Below, in pieces: positions 10,531-18,564 of a stretch of DNA of 64,000 bases. The notes below the pieces were generated by a model. The model was not told the DNA's origin, did no database searches, and saw only the letters and a list, made by a program, of their open reading frames with translations. This DNA is from Ferruginibacter sp. (GTDB taxonomy: Bacteria; Bacteroidota; Bacteroidia; Chitinophagales; Chitinophagaceae). A program made the position numbers and the translations under genes. The stretch is taken from the NCBI GenBank assembly GCA_028288705.1, contig JAQBNH010000017.1, positions 37,518 to 101,517 of the forward strand. Direction: 5' to 3'. Numbering within the stretch: position 1 is the first letter of the stretch; each line of letters opens with the position of its first letter.

Positions 10531-11883
10531 ATGTCCACTACAGCAAAATACCAGGGCTGGATCCATTCGGGTTTTTTCAGCGGGTTACAAAAATTATCCG
10601 TGCCATTATCGGGATTACTTGTCACGATGATCCTGGCGAAACGCGCTTTAACGAAAGAGGAAATGGGGGTGTGGGCCATGTTCATGACGATCACGTCTAT
10701 TATCGAACTGATCAGGCAGGGATTGGTGAAAACTTCCCTGATCAAATTTATTAACCACAGTTTACCTGAAGAAGAAAAATATGTCTTGAGTGCCGCCCTG
10801 TTTATCAATGCGTTTATCACGATTGTAACGGCTATCCTGATGTTCATTTTTACGCCTTATATCGCAACGCTGTTGAAAGCTCCTGAGCTAAAAAGTATGT
10901 TGTATATTTTACAGGCCGGCATGCTGATAATGATTCCCTTCTCCCATTTCGAATGGCTGATGTACGGTAAAATGCAATTCAAGGGGTTATTCTGGACATA
11001 TCTTTTTCGGCAAGGCGCAACGCTCTTGTTTGTTTTTCTTGTTTACCTTTTTGAAAAGAAAGTGTCACTAAATATGCTTGTGATTATTTACGATGCGTGC
11101 CTGCTGATCGGAGTGATCGTATCCTATCGTTTCGTACGGCCATTTTTAAAAAGTGGTTTAGCGATAACGAAAGAATGGGTGCTCAAATTATTAAGTTTTG
11201 GCAAGTATGTTTTTGCGTCTGGTTTAAGCACGCTTGTATTTCGCACGGCTGATCAAATGATGCTCTCTCCATTATTAGGAACAACTGTTTTCAATGCTTC
11301 TCAGAATATAGCGATGCGATTTGTTAATCTCTCAGATTTGCCTTCACAAACGTTAGGGGATATTCTTTTTCCAAAAAGTTCCAGCCGCGAAGCCAGTAGC
11401 AATCCATCGATGATAAAATATTATTACGAAAAAACCGTAGGTGCTTCCTTATGTTTTGTTTTGCCGCTCGTCTTGTTCGTGTTGCTTTTTCCCAAATTAA
11501 TTATCATTGTTTTGGCAGGGCCGGAATATTATGATGCGATCCCATACCTGCAACTGATTTCCGTTACCTGTATTTATCTCGCGTTTCTGAAGCAATACGG
11601 CGTCATCATGGATTCTACGGGAAAGCCGAACCTAAACCTGATGGCCATAACTTTTATCGCCATCATCCACGTAAGCTTTACATATTTTTTCATCAAATAT
11701 TTTCATTTCCTCGGTGCAGGCTATGCGTTGCTTTGTTCGCATACTGTTGGTTTTTTATTGACACAATATTTACTGAATAAACTGTACAATATAAATTTTC
11801 TGAATTGTTTTAAATATGCATTCCAGTTTTATCCTGAATTTTATAAAATTATAATCAGTAAACTGCCATGGAGAAAGCGTTGA
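10531..11883 (+). CDS. Wzx-like polysaccharide flippase (MOP superfamily)
   Basis: A 450-residue protein with about 12-14 hydrophobic segments and little soluble sequence, of the oligosaccharidyl-lipid flippase type in the MOP superfamily. An early segment reads LSVPLSGLLVTMILAKRAL, as expected for a repeat-unit flippase. It should turn undecaprenyl-diphosphate-linked repeat units from the cytoplasmic to the periplasmic face for the polymerase at 13205. The start ATG is 2 bases after the preceding stop. The 3' end overlaps the next gene by 16 bases, suggesting translational coupling. Confidence 0.85.
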   Translation: MSTTAKYQGWIHSGFFSGLQKLSVPLSGLLVTMILAKRALTKEEMGVWAMFMTITSIIELIRQGLVKTSLIKFINHSLPEEEKYVLSAALFINAFITIVTAILMFIFTPYIATLLKAPELKSMLYILQAGMLIMIPFSHFEWLMYGKMQFKGLFWTYLFRQGATLLFVFLVYLFEKKVSLNMLVIIYDACLLIGVIVSYRFVRPFLKSGLAITKEWVLKLLSFGKYVFASGLSTLVFRTADQMMLSPLLGTTVFNASQNIAMRFVNLSDLPSQTLGDILFPKSSSREASSNPSMIKYYYEKTVGASLCFVLPLVLFVLLFPKLIIIVLAGPEYYDAIPYLQLISVTCIYLAFLKQYGVIMDSTGKPNLNLMAITFIAIIHVSFTYFFIKYFHFLGAGYALLCSHTVGFLLTQYLLNKLYNINFLNCFKYAFQFYPEFYKIIISKLPWRKR

Positions 11884-13079
11884 TCAATAGCCGCGATTTT
11901 ATCATGTTTGGATTACAGCCGTGGGATATTGAGATCGGCAGTAATTTTAAAAATATGGCCGAAGAGATTTCGCGCCACAATCGTGTGTTGTACGTGAACC
12001 GTCCCCTGGATCGCATCAGCTATTATAAGAACAAAAAAAATGCAAAAGTTCAGGCACGGATCAAAAGCATCCGTTCAGGTGAAAATGTTCTGGCTGTTGT
12101 TAAACAGAATTTGTGGGCGTTTAATCCGCGCACAATTTTGGAATCCATCAACTGGATGCCGCCAGGCTTTTTATACAAATTCTTCAATCGGAGAAATAGT
12201 AAGAAACTGGCGATTGAAATAAAGAAAGCAGCGGCTGATCTTGGGTTTGAAAATCCGGTTTTACTGGTCGACAATGACTTTTTTCATGGCCTTTACCTGA
12301 AAGAGTTTTTACAGCCTGATCTGTTCATTCATTATATCCGGGACTATTTGCTATCGCAGGACTATTTTGTAAAACATGGTAAGATTTCTGAGCCCGGCAT
12401 TATGAAAAAAGCGGATGCAGTTGCGGCCAATTCGCAATACCTCGCCAATTATGCCGGACAGTACAACAGCAACACGGCCGATATTGGCCAGGGTTGCGAC
12501 GTCGACGATTTCCTGGTGAAACCTGCAGTGGTGCCTGAAGATATTGCAGGCATACAAAAACCGGTGATCGGGTATTGCGGCTCTCTTACCTCAACCCGGC
12601 TGGATATTGAGTTGTTACAAAATATTGCAGCGGAAAAGCCGGAATGGAGTATTGTGCTTGTTGGACCGGAAGATGATCGTTTTAAATCATCGTCTCTTCA
12701 TCAATTACCTAATGTTCATTTCCTCGGCGGAAAATCCCCATCAGAATTACCGGCATATATCCATGCTTTTGATGTATGTATTAATCCGCAGCTGTTGAAC
12801 CAAATGACGATTGGCAATTATCCCCGCAAGGTAGATGAGTATCTCGCAGCAGGGAAGCCTGTTGTAGCTACGAAAACAGAAACGATGAAGATCTTTGGTG
12901 ACCTGAGTTTTTTGTGCGAAGGGAAAGATGAATATATCGCGGCATTAAGCAAAGCCATAGCAGTAAGTAATGATCCCATCCTGGTAGAAAAAAGAACAAC
13001 ACTAGGTAAATCCCATACATGGACGGCCTCTGTAGAAGCCCTGTACAAACTGATCTTAAAAACAACACATCATGCGTAA
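11868..13079 (+). CDS. GT4-like glycosyltransferase
   Basis: A 403-residue GT-B fold glycosyltransferase. The C-terminal half shows the usual elements: a strand GYCGSLTSTRLD at about residues 228-240, IVLVGPE, HFLGG, and the donor-binding region KVDEYLAAGKPVVAT with the conserved Glu. The N-terminal half carries IMFGLQPWDIEIGSN, typical of acceptor-side domains in Bacteroidota relatives. There is no signal peptide, so it acts in the cytoplasm, adding one sugar of the repeat unit. It overlaps the flippase gene by 16 bases at its start and the 43-codon ORF by 8 bases at its end. Confidence 0.85.
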   Translation: MEKALINSRDFIMFGLQPWDIEIGSNFKNMAEEISRHNRVLYVNRPLDRISYYKNKKNAKVQARIKSIRSGENVLAVVKQNLWAFNPRTILESINWMPPGFLYKFFNRRNSKKLAIEIKKAAADLGFENPVLLVDNDFFHGLYLKEFLQPDLFIHYIRDYLLSQDYFVKHGKISEPGIMKKADAVAANSQYLANYAGQYNSNTADIGQGCDVDDFLVKPAVVPEDIAGIQKPVIGYCGSLTSTRLDIELLQNIAAEKPEWSIVLVGPEDDRFKSSSLHQLPNVHFLGGKSPSELPAYIHAFDVCINPQLLNQMTIGNYPRKVDEYLAAGKPVVATKTETMKIFGDLSFLCEGKDEYIAALSKAIAVSNDPILVEKRTTLGKSHTWTASVEALYKLILKTTHHA

Positions 13080-13203
13080 ACAAGACGAGGAATTTGAACA
13101 GGACGCGGAGGATACGCAAACATCGAATGCCACACAAGTGATCGCGCTCGTTTTTGTTACTATCGTGATGGTTTTTCTATATATAAAAATTATTTTCTTT
13201 TAA
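13072..13203 (+). CDS. 43-residue single-pass membrane microprotein in the polysaccharide operon
   Basis: A short ORF with ATG at 13072 and TAA at 13201-13203. The first half is highly acidic (RKQDEEFEQDAED), and the second is one clear transmembrane helix (about residues 23-43, VIALVFVTIVMVFLYIKIIFF). The ATG overlaps the end of the glycosyltransferase gene by 8 bases, and the stop is one base before the polymerase ATG at 13205. Without it there would be an unusual 125-base gap in an otherwise gapless operon. No family is recognised. By position it could be a small partner of the polymerase or co-polymerase; that is inference. A chance ORF is possible but unlikely given the exact fit and hydrophobic pattern. 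Confidence 0.65.
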   Translation: MRKQDEEFEQDAEDTQTSNATQVIALVFVTIVMVFLYIKIIFF

Positions 13204-13204
13204 T

Positions 13205-14704
13205 ATGGGTTCAACCGGACATACAACTTTTGGCTTACGCAACTGGCTCGGCAGGGAAATCCTTGCCAAGCGGCTGGGTTCCCCATTGGGCATTATTGTC
13301 CTTTCATTGATTGCTGTCGCTGCTGCATTTCTTGCGGCCAAAGGTTTAGCAGTTCTTACGTTTGCCATTGTAGGGATGTTGATCGGTTGCCTCGTAGTGT
13401 ATTGTTGTATTTTCTATCCGCTGAAGGCTTATTACCTCGTTATTGTAATCGCCTTCTTTGCATTTTATCCCAACCGGATCCTCGACAAAGAACTTCCGAT
13501 CAGCACCTTCATTGAGATCCTTGTACTTTTTCTATTTATCGGTACTTACTGGAAAGGCAAGGCAGATATCAACCATAAAGGCCACTTGTTGGGAACGGCG
13601 ATTAGTATCTTCCTGGTGATAAACATCCTGTTTTTTATTGTGGAGTTATTTAATCCCAGCATGGGAACGCCTGCAGGATGGTTCTTTAACAGCAAGCGTT
13701 ATTCCGTTTATATACTTTTTTATGTGATCTCTTACCGGCTGATCAATACGCCCGATCGTTTCAGGTACTTCTTAAAGTTTTGGGTGATCATGTCGTTTAT
13801 CACCGCTGCATATGGTTGTTACCAGCAATGGTTTGGGTTGCTGCCTTTCGAATTAAATTATCTCAGGAACGATCCGCACGAATTCGCCTTGTTATTCCAG
13901 GGTGGTGTGATCCGTAAGTTTTCTTTCCTTGATGGTGTGGTAACCTTTGGTAATCTTTCGGGATCGATGGCCGTGCTCACAGTTATTCTCGCAATGAATG
14001 AAAAAGTGAAAAAGCGAAAACGGCAATTGTTTTTCATCACCTGGATTTTATTCCTCGGCATGTCTTATTCCGGCACACGTACAACAACAATCATGATGCC
14101 TGCAGGGATTGCGCTGTATGTGTTAACCACGCTACGTAATAAAGCAACATTGCTCACAATGTTTGTTACTATCATGGCCGTGATGTTCGTGATGTTTGCG
14201 CCCATTGATAATCCTACGCTAAACAGGATGCGCTCCACCTTTGATTCTAAAGATGAATCACTAAACGTGCGCGAAATGAACAGGCATTTCATCCAGCCTT
14301 ATATTCATGCACATCCTTTGGGCGGCGGGGTGGCAACTTCGGGAGTAGAAGGAACGCGGTTTAATCCAACACACCCACTTGCCGGTTTTCCGCCGGATAG
14401 TGGGTTACTAAAACTGGCTTTAGATATGGGCTGGCTCGGTCTTGCCATTACCATGCTCTTTTATCTCGTAATTCTTTATACCGGGATTCAATATTATTTC
14501 AGGTTGCGTAGCCCGGAATACCGAAAATACACGGTCGCAATAACAGCCTGCTTGTTTTCTATCATGGTGACGTTATACGCGCAGGTATCCATCGGCCAGA
14601 TTCCGAACGCATTTTTCTTTTATGCAGTGATCGCATTATATAAACGGATGCTGGAGTTTGATGAGCGCGAGCGGCTCGGCATCCCGTATTTGCCTTCGTT
14701 ATAA
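13205..14704 (+). CDS. O-antigen ligase/polymerase family protein (Wzy-like)
   Basis: A 499-residue protein with about 12 membrane segments. The Wzy_C-type signature is GMSYSGTRTTTIMMPAG, followed by a long periplasmic loop with HPLGGGVATSGVEG and a late segment FPPDSGLLKLALDMGWLG, the usual layout of O-antigen ligase family polymerases. It should join flipped repeat units at the periplasmic face, with chain length set by the co-polymerase at 7181. Polymerase rather than ligase is preferred because flippase and co-polymerase are in the same operon and no lipid A-core genes are near. Last gene of the tightly packed run. Confidence 0.85.
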   Translation: MGSTGHTTFGLRNWLGREILAKRLGSPLGIIVLSLIAVAAAFLAAKGLAVLTFAIVGMLIGCLVVYCCIFYPLKAYYLVIVIAFFAFYPNRILDKELPISTFIEILVLFLFIGTYWKGKADINHKGHLLGTAISIFLVINILFFIVELFNPSMGTPAGWFFNSKRYSVYILFYVISYRLINTPDRFRYFLKFWVIMSFITAAYGCYQQWFGLLPFELNYLRNDPHEFALLFQGGVIRKFSFLDGVVTFGNLSGSMAVLTVILAMNEKVKKRKRQLFFITWILFLGMSYSGTRTTTIMMPAGIALYVLTTLRNKATLLTMFVTIMAVMFVMFAPIDNPTLNRMRSTFDSKDESLNVREMNRHFIQPYIHAHPLGGGVATSGVEGTRFNPTHPLAGFPPDSGLLKLALDMGWLGLAITMLFYLVILYTGIQYYFRLRSPEYRKYTVAITACLFSIMVTLYAQVSIGQIPNAFFFYAVIALYKRMLEFDERERLGIPYLPSL

Positions 14705-14733
14705 AGGTTATAGAATTAGTGCCGGGAGCACTA

Positions 14734-14741
14734 TATCTTTG
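14734..14741 (+). promoter_or_regulatory. Candidate -7 box (TATCTTTG) before the TolC-like gene
   Basis: TATCTTTG fits TAnnTTTG and lies 29 bases before the ATG at 14771. No convincing TTTG is seen 19-21 bases upstream, so this is a weak call. Read-through from the operon is equally possible. Confidence 0.3.
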
Positions 14742-14770
14742 TAACCTGACCCGATGTTAAATTTACTTTT

Positions 14771-15520
14771 ATGAAACTACTTTTCTTGATTATTGGAATA
14801 AGCTGCGGCAGCCAGCAATTGTTCGCACAAAGCCTGGCCAAAATTCCGGATTCAGTGCGGGCGAAAATGGACAATTTTAATAACGTAACACCTAAGGCTC
14901 CAACAGTCGACGTGACAGATGAGGCATGGATCAAAGCACGGCTGGTGAAACTGGCGATGGAAAATCCAGAATTAATTGCTGCGGATGCGAATATCAGGAT
15001 CGCTGAAATTGCCCGTCAAAAAACGAACAGCAATCTTTTAAGTTCAGTGAACGTCGGTGCAAATATCAATGAGTTTGTAGTTAAGAATTCTCCGGCTGCG
15101 AGTTTCTTTCCTAAATATAATGTTGGTGTGAGCATTCCCCTGGATCTGTTCGCAAAAAATAAAGCGGCTAAACAAACTGCGGATGAACTGATCACCGTAA
15201 ACCAGGCGAATAAGGACCTGCAGGTGAAGCAGATCAAAATGGAAGTATTGATCCGTTACGAAAATTACAAAGAGAAAAAAGAATTGGTGACCTTGCAAAA
15301 GCAGGGGATGGAGGAAGATCTGGGCGCGTATGAAAGAGCGCAAAAAGATTATGCCGACGAAGCCATCACCGTAGAAGAAATGGGTCGCTTCTATAAAATC
15401 TATGTAGAGCAAAAATCAAAGCTCGTTACCCGCGAACGTGAGTACAATGTGGCGGTGATTGAGTTGGAAGATATGATCGGGATGCCCTTGTCAAAAGCAT
15501 TACAGGCCCCAACAAAATAA
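14771..15520 (+). CDS. Half-length TolC-like outer-membrane protein
   Basis: A 249-residue secreted protein with a signal peptide (about residues 1-20, cut before QSLAKIPDS) and one copy of the outer-membrane efflux (OEP) repeat: a helix starting NPELIAADANIRIAE, a barrel-type strand pair around FFPKYNVGVSIPLDLF, then a long heptad-rich helix to LEDMIGMPL. Classical TolC proteins are about 430-490 residues with two such repeats; this has one. Both ends look natural: the signal peptide is complete, the stop is clean, and the opposing gene begins 2 bases later. It may be the outer-membrane exit for the polysaccharide, since no Wza-type exporter is seen. It would need about six subunits instead of three to close a TolC-like barrel. 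That is inference. Confidence 0.75.
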   Translation: MKLLFLIIGISCGSQQLFAQSLAKIPDSVRAKMDNFNNVTPKAPTVDVTDEAWIKARLVKLAMENPELIAADANIRIAEIARQKTNSNLLSSVNVGANINEFVVKNSPAASFFPKYNVGVSIPLDLFAKNKAAKQTADELITVNQANKDLQVKQIKMEVLIRYENYKEKKELVTLQKQGMEEDLGAYERAQKDYADEAITVEEMGRFYKIYVEQKSKLVTREREYNVAVIELEDMIGMPLSKALQAPTK

Positions 15521-15521
15521 T

Positions 15522-16466
15522 TTACTGTTTGGGTTTTATCATTTCCAGCATCAGGCTGTCCACCATCATGCTGAACTTCTTTGCACCTGTAGAATTAAGG
15601 TGATCGTCATTTTTAAAATCGTGGACATCGAATCGGCTACTTTGCTCAAAGTCTGCATAGGTCAGGTTTGGCAACGTCTTCAGGCTATCGATGTAGTGCC
15701 TTCTCCGCATATTTTTTTCAGCAATTTCGTTGGCTATATAAGTGCTGTACATCGGTGTTGACATTACGAGCAACTTCAGGTTATGGCTTAATGCATACCT
15801 GATGATCGCATCCAGTTTCCTTCGATTGAAAGCAAAATTTTCCGGGGAATTGATCGTGTGTTTGTCTTTTAGTCGCTCTGCGGAAGTTTTCGCGAGTGCA
15901 AGCGTGTCGTAATCCAGGTCTTCCATTACGCCTGGGAAGTCGTTTAAAATAAATCCAAATTTATTGAGTTTATACCGCAGTTTGCGCGGATTCATTTCAT
16001 CTATCAGTAATTTATTGAAGAAGGAAGGTTCCGACGAGTAGATTGATATCCTGTTGAGCAGGGAAACAGGGGCGAGTTCTACATCATAAAACCTTTTATA
16101 CCAGGGCAAGCGGAAGTATGCCGCGTCATTTTTTTCTTCCATCGTGTGATAATCCATTTCCAGGATCAGCAACTTTAACGCAGGTAATGTAGCGACTGTT
16201 TTAAAAAACAAAGCAGAATCCAGTTGAACATCCTGGCCAGCATTTGCCAGGTTCGCGGTTGGTATATGCAGAAATTCCGGGTTGATCGCATTTTGGTTAT
16301 GGGAAGAACCCAGCACCAGCGCTTCAATAGCTCCGGCATTCTTTCGCAGGTATGCCGGCTTCGTATTAAATGTGCTTGGATAAAAAAGTATGTAGCATTC
16401 TATTCCAACCAAAAGCAGGAAGACCGGTAATAAAAACAAACACAACTTTATTAGGAAACGCCTCAT
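15522..16466 (-). CDS. AlgJ/AlgX/DltD-like SGNH protein, partner of the MBOAT
   Basis: A 314-residue protein with one N-terminal membrane anchor (about residues 7-29) and a periplasmic SGNH-like domain. The nucleophile block is GSSHNQNA (residues 53-60), and the Asp-His pair near the C-terminus is DDHLNSTG (about 287-294). In AlgI/AlgJ-type and similar systems a protein of this kind receives acetyl groups passed through the MBOAT and places them on a polymer in the periplasm. The MBOAT stop lies 2 bases upstream of this ATG, so the two are one operon. It converges on the TolC-like gene with a 1-base gap and no visible terminator. Confidence 0.75.
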   Translation of the reverse strand: MRRFLIKLCLFLLPVFLLLVGIECYILFYPSTFNTKPAYLRKNAGAIEALVLGSSHNQNAINPEFLHIPTANLANAGQDVQLDSALFFKTVATLPALKLLILEMDYHTMEEKNDAAYFRLPWYKRFYDVELAPVSLLNRISIYSSEPSFFNKLLIDEMNPRKLRYKLNKFGFILNDFPGVMEDLDYDTLALAKTSAERLKDKHTINSPENFAFNRRKLDAIIRYALSHNLKLLVMSTPMYSTYIANEIAEKNMRRRHYIDSLKTLPNLTYADFEQSSRFDVHDFKNDDHLNSTGAKKFSMMVDSLMLEMIKPKQ

Positions 16467-16468
16467 GA

Positions 16469-17938
16469 TTAAAATTGAAAATAAATAAATTCCTGTTCCG
16501 CGTTAGCGCTCGCAAAATAGAAGATCAGCAAGACGAGGCTATAGTAAAATGCCCATCGTACAGGCTTTGGAAAACGAAAGCCCCAGTTATATATCGCATA
16601 TTGATGTTCCCGGCCCAGCCATTCTATAAAAATAAATACCGCCACTAATATCGGCAGGCCATAGCCGACCGTTTGTTTTATAAAATGCCCGGCTGAGATG
16701 TAAGTTGCTTTGTCGAACAAGCCGGTCGTCATCCGCGCAATATAATCTGCAGCATGACTTACATTTTCTGCACGGAAAAATATCCATGCGATGACGGTTA
16801 ATGAAAAAGTGATGATCATCGCAAAAAATTCCCTGGGCGTTGGAAATAATTTTCCCTGGGCAACTGTATCCAGGTTATTCCGGTTATAATTGAAAAGAAT
16901 GGATGGCATGATATACAGGGCGTTTAAAAATCCCCATACGATAAATGTCCAGTTGGCGCCATGCCAGAAGCCGCTCACCAGAAAAATGATAAATGTATTG
17001 CGCACTTTCATCAACGTGCCGCCCTTACTGCCTCCAAGGGGAATGTAGAGGTAATCACGAAACCAGGTCGACAGGGAAATATGCCAGCGCCGCCAGAATT
17101 CTGCGATGTCGCGGGAAAAATAAGGGAAGGCAAAATTGCGTAACAATTCAATCCCGAAAAGGCGCGCAGTGCCCAGGGCGATATCCGAATAGCCGGAGAA
17201 ATCGCAATAGATCTGGAAAGTAAAAAACAAGGCTCCCAATACCAGTGTCGCGCCGGAATAATCGCTGGCATTGTTAAAGATCATGTTCGCATACTGGGCG
17301 CAACTATCGGCGATCACGATCTTTTTAAACAGCCCCCAAAGGATCTGGCGTAGTCCATCGATCGCACGTGTGTAATCAAATTTTCGTTCCCGTTGAATTT
17401 GTGGAAGCAGGTGGGTCGCCCTTTCAATCGGGCCAGCCACAAGAAGCGGAAAGAAGCTCACGAAGACAGAGTAATCGATAAAGTTTTTTTCCGGCTTGAT
17501 CCGTTCTTTATAAATATCGATTACATATGAAAGTCCGTGGAAGGTGTAAAAAGAAATGCCCACGGGCAAGATAACTTTCAACGTCCAGAAATTTGCATGA
17601 AAGCCCACCAGCGAAAGTGCTTCTGCAAAAGACTGGGCAAAGAAATTATAATATTTGAAAACGCCTAAAAAGCCGAGGTTGATTCCGACGCTTAACCAAA
17701 ACCAGAATTTCTTCATTGATTTCGTAGGCGCGCTGGCCATCTTCAGGCCCGTGAAATAATCAAGCAAGGTCGAGAAGATCAGCAGGAATAAAAACCGGTA
17801 GTCCCAACAGGCATAAAAAAAATAACTGGAGACGAGTAGTAAAACGTTCTGTCGTTTGTGATCGCCTTTTGTAGCAAACCAGTACAGCAGGAAAACTATG
17901 GGTAAGAACAGGGCAAAACTCAGCGAATTAAAAAGCAT
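16469..17938 (-). CDS. MBOAT family O-acyltransferase (AlgI-like)
   Basis: A 489-residue polytopic protein of the MBOAT family. Diagnostic stretches are FWRRWHISLSTWFRDYLYIPLGG (in two parts, FWRRWHISLSTW and DYLYIPLGG) and the active-site His region SGFWHGANWTF at about residue 322. These proteins carry acetyl groups from acetyl-CoA across the inner membrane for alginate, peptidoglycan or other polymer O-acetylation. The SGNH gene follows at once. With the neighbouring Wzx/Wzy locus, the exopolysaccharide is the most likely substrate; peptidoglycan (PatA/PatB-like) is the alternative. A promoter-like sequence lies upstream at 18080-18110. Confidence 0.88.
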   Translation of the reverse strand: MLFNSLSFALFLPIVFLLYWFATKGDHKRQNVLLLVSSYFFYACWDYRFLFLLIFSTLLDYFTGLKMASAPTKSMKKFWFWLSVGINLGFLGVFKYYNFFAQSFAEALSLVGFHANFWTLKVILPVGISFYTFHGLSYVIDIYKERIKPEKNFIDYSVFVSFFPLLVAGPIERATHLLPQIQRERKFDYTRAIDGLRQILWGLFKKIVIADSCAQYANMIFNNASDYSGATLVLGALFFTFQIYCDFSGYSDIALGTARLFGIELLRNFAFPYFSRDIAEFWRRWHISLSTWFRDYLYIPLGGSKGGTLMKVRNTFIIFLVSGFWHGANWTFIVWGFLNALYIMPSILFNYNRNNLDTVAQGKLFPTPREFFAMIITFSLTVIAWIFFRAENVSHAADYIARMTTGLFDKATYISAGHFIKQTVGYGLPILVAVFIFIEWLGREHQYAIYNWGFRFPKPVRWAFYYSLVLLIFYFASANAEQEFIYFQF

Positions 17939-18564
17939 CCTATCTCTGTTGTCGTTTAGTAATGGTAAAAGGTGGTGGAAAATCAGCAGCAGCCTGCCCG
18001 GATGCCGCGCTTTATTTTATCTCCTGGTTGTCAAGTTCCTAAGAAAGAAAATAAGGTCTGCAGGCGACCTTTTCAACTTTAAAAATAGAGAAAACTTTAC
18101 CAACTTCAAAAATGTTCCAAAAATCCCGAAAACTGCAGCCCCACGGGTTTGTCTGTGGGGATAATATTGTGGAAAATTTTTCTGTTACAACAATGCATTC
18201 AATATGAAGAAGTTACTATCCGGCCGTGAAAAAAAACGGTGGGATTCAGTGTGGAATAGTGTTTTGATAGTATATTTACAACGAGACGATCGTTTCACAC
18301 TCCCTCATAATCCTTTTCCTTTTTTGAACGCGTTTAGATTTCAGTGCCATATTATTTTGGTCTGATTTTTGAGAAACGCCGGCAACCAGAATTATGCCGA
18401 ACGAAAAAACCTACCGTTGCATGCCTTGAAAGAATATGCGAATATTTTTTCACAGACAAATAGAATGAAATGACCAAGACCATTTACTGTTTGATTAAGG
18501 TGGCTTCAGATGAAAAAACCGTTTTAATTTTTGATCAATCCAATAATCAGAACACGCCTTCGTG
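17939..18564. other. 626-base intergenic region between divergent MBOAT and T9SS genes
   Basis: No convincing gene. The part next to the MBOAT carries a promoter-like pair on the minus strand (18080-18110). A small hairpin (CCCCAC at 18139-18144 with GTGGGG at 18155-18160) has no T-run. A 53-codon ORF at 18204-18365 lacks domain or membrane features and is not called. No good TTTG/TAnnTTTG pair was found for the + strand gene. Confidence 0.6.
18080..18110 (-). promoter_or_regulatory. Candidate promoter of the MBOAT-SGNH operon
   Basis: Read on the minus strand: TTTG (18110-18107), a 19-base spacer, then TATTTTTA (18087-18080), one mismatch from TAnnTTTG. The leader to the ATG at 17938 would be about 135 bases. 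Confidence 0.4.

Noticed and set aside
18204..18365. 53-codon ORF on the + strand in the large intergenic region
   Set aside because: No signal, membrane segment or domain; composition is not protein-like. Probably chance.
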